Positions 24,460-35,984 of a stretch of 64,000 nt of DNA are shown here, one piece after another (position 1 is the stretch's first letter; each line of letters opens with the position of its first letter). The notes under the pieces are model-generated. The model did no database searches, had not been told where the DNA came from, and saw nothing but the letters and a program-made list of their open reading frames with translations. Origin of the DNA: Mytilus galloprovincialis (lineage: Eukaryota; Mollusca; Bivalvia; Mytilida; Mytilidae); assembly GCF_965363235.1 (NCBI RefSeq), contig NC_134839.1, positions 72,926,910 through 72,990,909 of the forward strand, given 5' to 3'. Position numbers and translations under genes: made by a program.

Positions 24460-25580
24460 AATACCCACTGACCTTCTTATAGATCTCTGCTTAAATTGAT
24501 TGAATCAAAACCCTTACTAGCGGATTCTACGTAAAAAATCTACGTTTTCCCTCAGCTTTAGAACTAGTAGTCATAGGTGTAAATAGGTTGTGGATAGTAA
24601 TAATGGCAATCAATCTGTACAAACAGAATTGGAACTAATAGCAGAAGTGTTTTTGGCCTGGCGAAATAGTGAACAGGTAGAATAGGGGGAAAGTGTGTTG
24701 AGTTTGCATGAGGCCAATAGATCAAGGATCTAGGTGACAGTTACTGAAAAAAGAATTTAAAAAATGAAAATTGTATCCAGACGGTAATTTTAATTTTACA
24801 TGCTTAATAAGAATAAAACTAATACAGATGGAAAATAAAAGGGGTAGGATAATATGCATATAAATTTAGGGGTCAAAAGGGGAAAGATGCATGCCATGAT
24901 GCTCACTTAAACAAAGTTGTTTTTATGGTTTTCACTATGATTTATAAAACTTTTATAAATAAGAAAATTAAGCTACCACAGTACATGTATATATACCTGT
25001 AAGGTTTCTAGCATTCTAAACCCTTTGCTAGCTTAATTTTGAAATGTATTCTCTCGGTAAATGTTCAGTTCAAGAAGAATCAGTTGGTAGTGCAAGTCTT
25101 TTACTTTGAATTGAAGTAATCATATTACAGTATCAAATAATTACCAAATCAATTGAAAGTTCTTTCATATTGGTTATTACAAGTCGTGACATTACGCTGC
25201 TGATTCTTTTTAGAGACATAACACAACAACTAACAGCGGTTTTGAAATCAATATCTGTCTTAAAAAAAGTACTAGACTACGTGTTAATGTTCCTTAATTG
25301 TATGTTCCTTTGTGTCTAGTTTGTTTACCTTCTGTGGAGATCATAAACATTGGTAAGTATTGATTGATATTATAGCATAGAGAATATTGTACATTTGTTA
25401 GTTGTATTTGGTTTTGAACTAGCTTCCAGTAACAGGGATAACTCTTAGATTGATATGGTGTGTTGTTTATTTTTACGTTAGTTGTTCTGTTGTGTTTATT
25501 CCAACTGCATGTTCTTTTGTTGCGTTGTTATACCACGTTCTGTCCCTTGCGAACTATCAAATATATATAAATATATTAAA
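24460..25580. other. Intergenic sequence, nothing recognised
   Basis: AT-rich, without exons, arrays or terminal repeats that I can support. Confidence 0.4.
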
Positions 25581-25770
25581 AAGAAGATGTGGTATGATTG
25601 CCAATGAGACAACTATCCACAATGACACATACATTAACAACTATAGATCACCGTACGGCCTACAACAATGAGCAAAGCCCATACCGCATAGTCAGCTATA
25701 ACAGGCCCCGATAAGACAATGTAAAACAATTCAAACGAGAAAACTAACGGCCTTATTTATGTAAGAAAAT
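25581..25770 (+). repeat. Dispersed short repeat family S2, copy 1
   Basis: GAAGATGTGGTATGATTGCC, then AATGAGACAACTATCCACAA, CACCGTACGGCCTACAACAA, and the end AAACTAACGGCCTTATTTAT. Related to S1. Reverse copies lie at 38461-38672 and 59601-59805, those two being duplicates of each other. Confidence 0.7.
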
Positions 25771-25938
25771 GATATCGCCACTTTTAATGTGCCAGTTAAG
25801 TCACGGATCGCGTCAGTTCCATGTCACATATCTTAAAATGTTTTTCGTTGGTTGTAGAACTATTTTTCTTTTACTTTACAGATCTTCGCTTGCTTCTGTT
25901 TAACTTATACACATGTTTAAAGACTGCATGATTTTAAT

Positions 25939-27345
25939 GGTCGTTAAGTTGGTTACTTATTCCTTATTCATTACTTATTCGTTACTTATTCATTATTTGT
26001 TACTTATTTGTTAATTATTTCTTATTTTTTATTCGTTACTTATTCCTTATTCGTTACCTATTCGTTACTTATTCCTTATTCCTTATTCGTTACCTATTCG
26101 TTACTTATTCCTTATTACTTATTCGTTACCTATTCGTTACTTATTCCTTATTCCTTATTCGTTACCTATTCGTTACTTATTCCTTATTCGTTACCTATTC
26201 GTTACTTATTCCTTATTCGTTACCTATTCGTTACTTATTCCTTTATTCCTTATTCGTTACTTATTCGATTTTTAATGTCTTTCTCCCTTTTTAATTCTTT
26301 GTATTCTTATCTTTAGTAATAGTTCATATTTTGTTGAGGTAATATTACCCTTTGAACACGTAAATATGTATACGTTTTTGTGCCTTTTTCGATTTTAATA
26401 CATTCAACATTTTAACTGCTTTATTTTTTAATACCTGGAGTCGGGTCTTGGTTCGAAAAGGTGAAATTACCCTATTATTACTTTAGCGCGTGTGTACCCG
26501 TTTCGGAGCTAGACTAATACCTTGTTTAAAATTCGTTTCTTATTCGCTTATAACACGTGTGTCATACTTTGCACCTTTAAAAAAAACTTTTCAATTTTAT
26601 TTTTTTATCTCTGATGGTAACTATAGGTTGTTAGAGATAAAATAACCATAGCCTGTTAGCGCGTATGTACTCGATTCAGCACTCGACTAATACCCTGTTT
26701 CTTATTCGTTTCATATTTGCTTATAAAACGTTTGTTATGCGTTACACCTTCTTAAAAAACTGTTCATTTTTTTCTTGTTTCTGGTGGTAACTATTTATTT
26801 ATTTATTTAAAGGTGAAAAAAACTATTATCGCGTATGTACCCTTTTCTGCGGTTGACTTCTACCCGTTACTTATTCGTTCCTTATTTGCATAAAACATGT
26901 GTTGAATGTTTTTTTAAAAAAGATTTTCAATTTTGTTCATGTCTCTGATGGTAATTATGGGTTCTAAGAGATGACATAATCCTATTAGAGCGTATGTACT
27001 CGTTTCAGCGCTCGACTGATACCCCGTTACTTATCAGCTCGTTCCTTATTCGCTTATAATACGTTTGTTATACGTTGCACCCTTAAAAAAGATTTTCTAT
27101 TATTTTCTTGTCCCTGGTGATAACAATGGGTTCTAACAGATGACAACACCTATTAAAGCGTATGTACCCGTTTCAGCGCTCGACTGATACCCTGTTGCGT
27201 ATTCGTTCTTTATTCGCTTATAATACGTTTGTTATACGTTGTGTTTTTTAAAAATAAAAAAAAAATCTTTTCTTATCTTGCCTCTGTTGTTAACTATGGG
27301 TTGTAAGATGTGAAACGGGTTCATACGCGCTAATAGGTTTTATGA
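25939..27345 (+). repeat. Left arm of foldback: microsatellite plus tandem units
   Basis: From 25950 to 26260 the DNA is almost wholly built of TTATTCGTTAC, CTATTCGTTAC and TTATTCC. Then five degenerate units carry GCGTATGTACCCGTTTCAGC, GCTCGACTGATACCCTG and TTATTCGCTTATAATACG, at about 26483, 26660, 26830, 26989 and 27156. A short piece in opposite orientation (GAAACGGGTTCATACGCGC) closes the arm. Confidence 0.85.
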
Positions 27346-27367
27346 CCCACCTACGATAGTAGAGGGC

Positions 27368-27800
27368 CATTATGTTTTCTGGTCTGTGCGTCCGTTCGTC
27401 CGTCTGTTCGTTCGTTCGTCCGTCCCGCTTCAGGTTAAAGTTTTTGGTGGATGTAGTTTTTGATGAAGTAAAAGTCCAATCAACTTCAAACTTAGTACAC
27501 TATTCCCTATGATATGATCTTTCTAATTTTAATGTCAAATTAGATTTTTGACCCCATTCACGGTCCAATTGATATAGGAAAGGATAGTGTAAGTTTGAGG
27601 TTAAAGGTTTTGATCAAGGTAGTTTCTGATGAAGTTGAAGTCCAATCAACTTGACACTTATTTCACATGTTCCCTATGATATGATCATTCTTATTTCAAT
27701 GCCAAATTAGATTTTTAAACCAATTTCACGGTCCACTGAACATAGAAATTGATAGTGCGAGTGGGGCAACCTTGTACTGTGGACACATTCTTGTTTTCAT
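27368..27800 (+). repeat. Dispersed repeat with internal tandem duplication
   Basis: A CGTCCGTCTGTTCGTTCG run leads into two units of about 180 bp, each holding GATGAAGT, AAGTCCAATCAACTT, TTCCCTATGATATGATC and CCAAATTAGATTTTT or TCAAATTAGATTTTT. A repeat I recognise from bivalves. Confidence 0.7.
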
Positions 27801-28049
27801 CTGTAACAACACATTGTTACCACCAGAGACAAGAACAAAATTGAAAATCTTTTTGTTTGTGCATCTTACTTTACTAAACAGTCTTGCTGCTTACAATTAT
27901 CTCTAATATCTATAATGAACTTTTTTTTTATAATTCTTTATTTTGTATTTCTTCACCTCATACAATATTTATATGTATTTTATCAAAGAAAAATACAAAA
28001 CATGTTTATTCATTTTGACCTGTCAGTGTCAGTGCTTATATGAACACCC

Positions 28050-28160
28050 CCCTCCCCATACAAAAAAAACAAAAAAAAAACAAAACAAAAAAACAAAAAA
28101 CAAAAAACAAAACAAAAAGTACAAAAAACAAACAAACAAAAAATAAATATAAAAAAAAAT
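28050..28160 (+). repeat. A-rich CAAAA low-complexity tract
   Basis: About 100 bp of A runs broken by single C and G. The lysine-rich open frame across it is an artefact. Confidence 0.9.
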
Positions 28161-28520
28161 CATTGACTTATATTCATATCCGATTAAATTGATATTAAAC
28201 GATTATAATTATTATTAATGCAACCTAATTATTCTATTCATACATGTACTCAAAATAAAAATAAAATATATATATATAGTGACATACATTTATATTCTGT
28301 TGTTATTTTCTCTCCCCAAAATATCTGGAAATCATAATAAAAAAACAGTATTTTAACTCCTATTATCATAACATAGTAACACATATTTAAATCTTCCATA
28401 CATACATATATATAATATATATAGGATGCACACTAACCACTGTCCAATTGTGATGTGCATCCAGTTGTGTTACACATTTATTTTCAGTCAAATATGAGTT
28501 ATCTTTCTTGTATCATAAAA

Positions 28521-30068
28521 TTAGTTGTTGAAATGGTTCCCATTTTTTTCTATTTTTTCACCTATTGCAGGAGAACTGTGAAAAGTGGAAGATAGTTTTT
28601 CAATAGTATAATAATTTTTCAATTTCTTTAGTGCAATCTTAACACAAGGTACCAGTGAGTTCAATCTACAAGAATAAATATAGTACTTCATAAGAACAGT
28701 GAAAAAATTTCCAGAGATATCTATAATATCTGATCCCAAGAGGATGTTTTGTTTTGATATCAGAAGCTCATAATTGCAATCTGAATGTAGTGTATCAACT
28801 AGTTGGAGCCAAAAGTTTTTGACAATGTTGCATTCCCAAAAAATATGTTCTATTGTCTCTTTTGTTTCATTGCAAAAACTGCAAAGGTGTGTTTCTTTAA
28901 GTTTACACTTATATAGCAGATCATTTGTGCATAAAATTCTTTGCAGAATTTTGTATGAAAAATGATCATTTTATTACTCAAAGAACACTTGAAAGGATGC
29001 ATATAGAAAAGATTCCAGTGAGCTATTTCCATATGCAAAATTTCTTTCCATTTATTTTGTGATTTTATGGGGTTTTTATGATAAGTAGACAAAATTAATT
29101 TATAAAAATATGGGCATGATTTCTGATTTGTTTTCAAAAAGTCTAAATTATCACAAGTAATGTTGATTTTCTTTTCACTGTTTTTGATGTGGTCCTTCCA
29201 ACTACTTGGGATCATATGATATATACCATAGAATTGAAGAAAATTTGTATCAATATCATATGTTTCTTTAAATTGATTAAAAGACAGAAATTCATTGTTC
29301 TCGTTCAGTAAATCATTGACAAAAAATATTCCTGCCTCACACCATTTTTCATAAAAAATAGTTTTATTATCAATTTTTAAAAGTGTATTAAACCAAATAG
29401 GTTGACCCATAAAATCATTATGGTCATGGGTAGCATTCCTCAGTTTAGCCCAATTTAGTAGGATGTCCTTCCAAAATCTATTAAAATATATTGAAATTTG
29501 TTCAATACTATCCTTATTCATCATCCATATTTTATCTGCACCATATTTTCTATATTTATCATTAAAAAGAAATTTCCAAGGAGAAAGATTGAAAGGGTCT
29601 AATAATTTATAGATCCATGTCATTTTTAGTGAATAACAGAAGGATTCAATATGAGGCATCTTTAGTCCACCAGTATCATATGATCCAATTAGTACATTTC
29701 TTTTGATTTTATCTGGTTTGCCATTCCATAGAAACTTAAAAAAAATATTTTCAATTTTCTTAAAATTTTCAAAAGAGGGATTTGGTAATATTGTTAATGA
29801 CTGAGTGAGAATTGGCAATGCTAAAGACTTTATGACTGTAATTTTTCCTAGGTATGTAAGATCTTGGTAAATCCAAGTATTTAATAATGCCTTTATCTTT
29901 TCAATTTTCTCTTCGAAGTTATAACAAGTTTTGTCGACAGCAAAAAGATCATAGTTTTATACCTAAGAGTTTAAATTTCCCTGTCTGATTCCAGTTTAAT
30001 CTTTCTCCTTGGTGAAATATTTCCTTTGAACGTGCTTTTGATCCAATCCAAATTGCTTCAGTTTTTTC
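28521..30068 (-). pseudogene. LINE RT C-terminal region and CCHC knuckle
   Basis: After the insertion the frame resumes with LEKTEAIWIGSKARSKE. It continues with LPILTQSLTILPNPSF, KFLWNGKPDKIKRNVL and GGLKMPHI, a long variable region, then CSFCNETKETIEHIFWEC (C-x2-C, H, C) near 28870-28820, and ends around 28521. Frameshifts occur near 29940 and 28850. Confidence 0.82.
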
Positions 30069-30072
30069 TAAA

Positions 30073-30650
30073 GGAGTATGTTCGGTAAGGTCCTAAAATG
30101 GCCCCCATTTTTAGCGTCAATTTCAAATTCGGACTTATTGACCAAAATCACAATAAGTTATAGCTTATACAGTGACTAGATAGGAAATAAGCCATTTTGT
30201 TGAAAATTTTAGGTTTTTGCGTTTCATTATGACGTCACAAGTTGTACTCATATTGATTTTTCACGAAAAAATCAATGAAAATGGGTAAATTTCCCATAGA
30301 TTATTAGACAGGAAACATAGAGCGCATACGTCGACAACAAAGATCTTTTAATATAATGTTTGTGAAGACATTTCACATGTTTTATTTGAATATTAAGTTT
30401 GTCGACGCCTGCGCTCTATCTTTCCTGGTCCTTAAATTGGTTGAAATCCAGCTGTTTTTGTCAAATTTTACCAAAACCCTTTATTTTGACCTATTTGGGA
30501 TGTAAAAATCAACGTGTTAGAATAAAATTTTGACAAAAACAGTTCTGTTAAACTTTCTCACATGTCTTTAAGGCAACTTAAAACATTTATTGTCTTGTAA
30601 CTATGAACTTTATAATTGGGGCCAAATATGTCCCTTACCGAACTTACTCC
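30073..30650. mobile_element. 578-bp TIR element inserted in the LINE
   Basis: The left end GGAGTATGTTCGGTAAGG and the inverted right end CCTTACCGAACTTACTCC match at 17 of 18 positions. It splits the LINE frame between SGLRAN and LEKTEAIWIG. Inside is a second inverted repeat, GAGCGCATACGTCGACAA (30321) against TTGTCGACGCCTGCGCTC (30400). No coding sequence. MITE-like. Confidence 0.85.
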
Positions 30651-30691
30651 TTTGCTCGTAAACCAGAACACTCAGAGAATTTTTCTAAAAT

Positions 30692-31567
30692 TTATAGAGA
30701 TTGTTCTAACGATTTTTCATCATCATCTAAAGTTAAGGTTGAGTCATCTGCATACTGACTAAGCAAATACTCAGAGTTATCTATCTTAATACCATTAATA
30801 TCTGGGTTATTTTTCATTGCTGCACTCATAAGTTCCAAAGCCAGTATAAAAAGATTAGGAGATAAAGGATCCTCTTGACATACCCCTCTTTCTATATTAA
30901 AGAAACTAGAGCAATGACCATTATGTATGATACAACTTTCAATATTAAAATATAAAGATGTTACCCAATTACAGAAATCTGGACCAAAACCTAAGAATTC
31001 AAGTGCTTTATTTATGAATGACCATTCAAGAGTATCAAATGCTTTTTCAAAGTCTAAAAGGAGTAGAAGTCCAGGTATATTTTCTTCTTCAGTTCTTTCT
31101 ATTAAGTCAAAAATAAGTCTTGTACATTCCCCAATGTATCTACCTTTAATAAATCCTAACTGTGTTTCACTTATAATATGTTTGGGCAAAGGTTTAATTC
31201 TATTTGCGATGGATGCGGAACATATTTTCATATCAACATTTAAAAGGGTGATAGGTCGCCAGTTTTTTTTTAAATAAAACTTAGATTTCCCTTCTTTTGG
31301 GATACATGTAACAATGCCTTGTCTTTGTGAAATTGATAATGAGCCTTCTTCAAAGCTATAATTAAAGGAATTAATTAAATAGAATTTAAGGTCATTCCAG
31401 AAAAATTTATAAAACTCTGCTGTATACCCAGCTTCTAACCTTTGTTCTTCTGATAAACAATTGATAAAAGAGTTATTTTTATTGAAAAACATATTTTCAT
31501 GTTCCATTTTACAAAATGCATTTTTAGATGAGTATAAATTTTGATAAAATTTTCTCTGTTCTTCCAA
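30692..31567 (-). pseudogene. LINE reverse transcriptase domain
   Basis: The frame holds WRPITLLNVD, LGFIKGRYIGE, LLLLDFEKAFDTLEW, RGVCQEDPLSPNLF and the catalytic QYADDSTL. The canonical RGVRQGCPLSP has changed to RGVCQEDPLSP. The start LSEEQRLEAGYTAEFYKFFW lacks the roughly 25 residues normally found between these motifs (KSPGxDG region), so an in-frame deletion is likely. Confidence 0.88.
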
Positions 31568-31827
31568 TATTTTGAATTGATCAAAGATTCATCTCCATTC
31601 TCATTGATAACTTTAGGGATAATTTTTTCATTATAATGTCTTTTTCTAAATTACAAAAGTAGTTTTTCTCCTTCTGCTTCCCATTTTGCTTTTGCTCTTG
31701 CAATTATTCCATTTTTTTTTCTCTTAATGTTTTTAAACTCTCCTCTATGTTTTGAATTTCAGTTTTTAGTTCCTGATCTGGGTGTAGGTCATATCTGTTT
31801 TGTAAAATGTTTAATTGTTGTTCAAGT

Positions 31828-32771
31828 TCAGATTCTTCCCGTTGATTTTTTTTTATAGGAAGTATAAGAGATAGTTTTCCCTCTTATTGTACATTTTAAT
31901 AACTCCCAAAATATATGGGGGTTTACAGATAATTCTGTTTCTTCCCCAGTATCTGTATTTGATAGGTTATATTGATTAACAGTGTCTGATATACACTTTT
32001 CAATGTCAGCCACATAATAAGTATCATGTAGTAAGCTATTATTAAATTTCCAAGTACCCCGCCCCCTTTCTTGGTTATAAAATTTCAAACTGAGAGAAAC
32101 AGGAGAATGGTCAGAACGATAGCTAATATCTATATCAGATTTATTTACTAAGGATTCAAAATCAGTGGATATCAAAAAATAGTCTAAACGACTTTGTTTA
32201 TGTTCTGGGCCTCTCCATGTATATCTTTTCTTGTCTGGGTTATTTGCTCTCCAAACATCTACCAAGTCCAAGGAGTTCTTTATTTCTATCAGTTTAGTAT
32301 GCGCTTTGACATTATTTTTTGTTTTATAATTAAGTGTATCAATTTCATAATCTTGAACTACATTCCAGTCTCCTGCCATAATTATTGACGAATTTTGAAT
32401 ATTTGAGATTACCTCCTGTACTTCTGTGAAAAAACCTGGATTATCATTATTTGGGCCATATATACCAGCTAAAGTTATTCGATACTCATGAATGGTCATA
32501 TCCAAAATTAAATAGTTTCCCTCTTTATGTTTGTATTCTTTATGAACAATAACTTTGAAAGTATAGCAACTCCCCTGCTGTGTCCAGTGAACGAGCATAA
32601 ATAGGCCTGATATCCCCATTCATTTCTCCATTTATTTTCTCTTTCTTTTGTACAATTTGTTTCACATTAAATAGTTATATCATATTTTTTATTACATCTA
32701 TCAAAAATATCTCTGCGTTTAACTTCTTCCGACAGTCCCCTGCAATTAAGAGCCCCTATAGTAACTGCCAT
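31828..32771 (-). pseudogene. LINE endonuclease domain, frameshifted
   Basis: The start MAVTIGALNCRGLSEEVK at 32771 is the usual first strand of the AP-endonuclease fold. A stop and frameshifts follow (32690-32560). The main frame then gives LAGIYGPNND, MAGDWNVV, YTWRGPEHKQSRLDYFL and YRSDHSPVSLSL. The Asp-Asn of GDWN and the His of SDH are the expected catalytic residues. Confidence 0.85.
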
Positions 32772-33590
32772 AGTACTAAAATATTAAACTAAGTTGTATA
32801 TATGCATATATACATGTATATGTAATCAAATAAATCAATTGCTTAAACAAATAATAATTGTCAATAAAAGATATGAAGACAAATTTAATCGATATATCAA
32901 ATTCATAGGCATATTCAAGTTGTACAGCATGAAAACAAATAGTTTTCTTATCCCTATTCCCTGACACTGACAAGTTCAACCTAAACATAACAAATCTTAT
33001 GCATACAAAACTGTAATAAGTGAAAAAAAATATTTTTGAAATAAATAAACCCCCTAAGTTGAACCCCACAGAGGTGATTCCCTGTGCTGCCATTCAATGT
33101 AAAGGACAACAAAGACATACTATGCTCTCCGGTTCTTTTCTTTTTAGCTTGAGAATTTTGAAAACTACAGTTTAGGTAATTTTGTCTCATGTAAGAGAAT
33201 GAAAATTTAAGGGGAAAATGATTGAACAAAATAACAGAACACACCCTTGGCATGGATGTAAATGCGTTACTGGAATTACCTTTATCCTTCACTATAAGGA
33301 AGCTTTTATTGAAATATTTCAAATGAGCCTACTGCCGGATTTGTATATACATGTGAGTATGATGCATGCATTGCAAAATAGAAATTGTTTGCAATAATTT
33401 ATAAATTTTGCCAAATCGCGGTCAAACAAAAAGTTGTTGTTGGAATGTTGCCAAGTTGTTCTTACCGAGCTCCCATATTTATGAGTCTAGTACATGTCTG
33501 TGACTATTGTAGTGAGTGGTGATTTCACCTTAAACACTTTGGGGTTACAAGAAATTTTCAAACGCATGGGGGTCGCCATCTTTGTTATTG
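32772..33590. other. Sequence upstream of the LINE, nothing recognised
   Basis: No ORF1, promoter or target-site duplication that I can support. The two minus-strand open frames here (33093-32776 and 33322-32981) have no recognisable motifs. Confidence 0.35.
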
Positions 33591-34660
33591 CTATAATGAA
33601 CTTGGCCCAGTAGTTTCAGGGGAAAATGTTAATAAAAATTTACAAATTTTATGAAAAATGTTAATAATTGACTAGAAAAGGACAATAACTCCTTAGGGGG
33701 TCAATTGACCATTTCGGTCATGTTGACTTATTTGTAAATCTTACTTTGCTGAACATTATTGCTGTTTACAGTTTATCTATATCTATAATAATATTCAAGA
33801 TAATAACCAAAAACAGCAAAAATTCCTTAAAATACCTATTCAGGGGCAGTAACCCAATAACGGGTTGTGTGATTCATCTGAAAATTTCAGGTCAGATAGA
33901 TCCTGACCTGATAAACAATTTTTACTCATGTCAGATTTGCTCTAAATGCTTTGGTTTTTGAGTTATAAGCCAAAAACTGCATTTTACCCCAATGTTCTAT
34001 TTTTAGCCGTGACGGCCATCTTGGTTGGTTGGCCGGGTCACGCCACACATTTTTAAAACTAAATACCCCAATGATGATTGAGGCTAAGTTTGGATTAATT
34101 TGTCCCAGTAGTTTCAGAGGAGAAGATTTTTGTAAAAGATAACTAAGTCTTACGAAAAATGGTTAAAAATGGACTAAAAAGGGCAATAACTCCTAAAATG
34201 GTCAACTGACCATTTCGGTCACGTTGACTTATTTGTAAATCTTACTTTGCTGAACATTATTGCTGTTTACAGTTTATCTCTATCTATAATAATATTCAAG
34301 ATAATAACCAAAAACAGCAAAATTTCCTTAAAATTATCAATTCAGAGGCAGCAACCCAACAACGGGTTGTCCGATTCATCTGACAATTTCAGGGCAGGTA
34401 GATCTTGACCTGATAAACAATTTTACCCCATGTCAGATTTGCTCTAAATGCTTTGGTTTTTGAGTTATAAGCCAAAAACTGCATTTTACCCCTATGTTCT
34501 ATTTTTAGCCATGGCGGCCATCTTGGTTGGTTGGCCGGGCCACGCTACACATTTTTTTAACTAAATAACCCAATGATGATTGTGGCCAAGTTTGGATGAA
34601 TTTGGCTCAGTAGTTTCAGAGGAGAAGATTTTTGTAAAAGTTAACGACGACGGACGACAA
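33590..34660 (+). repeat. Two tandem units of a dispersed mussel repeat
   Basis: A unit of about 530 bp occurs twice: CCCAGTAGTTTCAG, GGTCAATTGACCATTTCGGT, GCTGAACATTATTGCTGTTT, CGGGTTGT, GCTCTAAATGCTTTGGTTTT, and GGCCATCTTGGTTGGTTGGC at 34015 and 34507. It ends in AAGTTAACGACGACGGACGA. Confidence 0.85.
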
Positions 34661-35984
34661 CTGGTATATACGCGCTAATAGTGTTATTTCACCTGTAAGG
34701 ACACATAATGACCACCAGAGACAAGAACATTATTGAAATTATTTGTTTAAAAGGTGCAACGTAAAACTAACGTATCATAAGCGAATAAGGAACGAATAAG
34801 TAACAGGATATCAGTCGGGCGCTAAAACGGGTACATACGCGCTGATAGGGTTATTTCCCCAACAGACTTATTATAAGCGAATAAGAAACGAATAAGTAGC
34901 AGGGTACCAGTCGAGCGCTGAAACGGGTACATACGCGCTAAAAGGTTTTTTTCACCTGTAAGGACCCATAATTACCATCAGAGACAAGAAACAAATTGAA
35001 AAGATTTCTTTTTAAAAGGTGCAACGTATAACTAATGTATTATAAGCGATTAAGGAACGAATAAGTAACAGAGTATCAGTCGAGCGCTGAACGGGTACAT
35101 ACGCGCTAATAGGGGTATTTCCCCAACAAACGTATTATAAGCGAATAAGAAACTAATAAGTAGCAGGGTACCAGTCGAGCGCTGAAACGGGTACATACGC
35201 GCTAAAAGGTTTTTTTTCACCTGTAAGATCCCATAATTACCATTAGGGACAACAAACAAATTAAAAAGATTTCTTTTTAAAAGGTGCAACGTATAACTAA
35301 CGTATCATAAGCGAATAAGGAACGAATAAGTAACAGGGTAACAGTCGAGCGCTGAAACAAGTACATACGCTAATAGGGTTATTCCATCTCTAAGAACCTA
35401 TAGTTACCACAAAGAGATGTATAGAAAAAAAAAGATTGAAAAGTTTTTTTTAAAGGTGCAAAATATAACACACGTGTTATTAGCGTATAAGAAACGAATT
35501 AGAAACAAGGTATTAGTCTAGCTTCGAAACGGGTACACGCGCTAATAATAGGTTAACTTCCCCTCTTCGAACCAAGAACCAACTACAGATATACGAAAAT
35601 AAAGCAATTAAAAGGTTGACCGAAAAAAAAAACCAAATAACAGGATCGGTCGAGCATAAAAAACGGATACATATTAACGTGTTTAAAGGGTACCATCACC
35701 TCAACAAAATAAAAACTATTACCAGAGATAAGAATACAAAGAATTAAAAAGGGAGAAAGATATTAAAAATCGAATAAGTATAACGAATAAGGAATAAGGA
35801 ATAAGTAACGAATAGATAACTAATAAGGAATAAGAAATAAGTAACGAATAAGGAATAAGTAACGAATAAGGAATAAGTAACGAATAAGGAATAAGTAACG
35901 AATAAGAGAAAAGTAACGAATAAGGAAAAAGTAGCGCATACGGAATAAGTAACGAATAAGGAATAAGTAACCAACTTGACGTCC
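34660..35984 (-). repeat. Right arm of foldback, inverted relative to left arm
   Basis: Units carry CGCTGAAACGGGTACATACG, CGCTAATAGGGTTATTTC, AAAAGGTGCAACGTATAAC and TATAAGCGAATAAG, and the arm ends in the GGAATAAGTAACGAATAA array. It is the reverse complement of the left arm. A third copy, in this same orientation, is at 56868-57955. Confidence 0.88.

Larger units (their letters stand above)
28521..32771 (-). mobile_element. Defective L1/Tx1-like LINE (ORF2 region)
   Basis: On the minus strand, from 32771 to 28521, come an AP-endonuclease domain, a reverse transcriptase, an RT C-terminal region and a CCHC knuckle, the order seen in ORF2 of L1-clade non-LTR retrotransposons. Several frameshifts, an apparent deletion in the RT and a 578-bp insertion break it, so it is dead. 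I see no ORF1 next to it. AATAAA on the minus strand near 28480 may mark its 3' end. Confidence 0.9.
25939..35984. mobile_element. Candidate 10-kb foldback element with tandem-repeat arms
   Basis: The left boundary GGTCGTTAAGTTGGTTAC and the inverted right boundary GTAACCAACTTGACGTCC match at 16 of 18 positions. Next inward on both sides is an array of TTATTCGTTACTTATTCC words, then tandem units of about 160-180 bp in opposite orientation. Between the arms lie dispersed repeats and a LINE. No transposase belonging to the foldback is seen, so it may be non-autonomous, or the two arms may be independent insertions. Confidence 0.5.

Noticed and set aside
26008..26316. 102-codon frame rich in FVTYSLL, and similar frames at 35744-36005 and 57733-57990
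   Set aside because: They are translations of the TTATTCGTTAC array in the foldback arms; periodicity keeps the frame open.
27943..28146. Lysine-rich frame
   Set aside because: It runs through an A-rich low-complexity tract.
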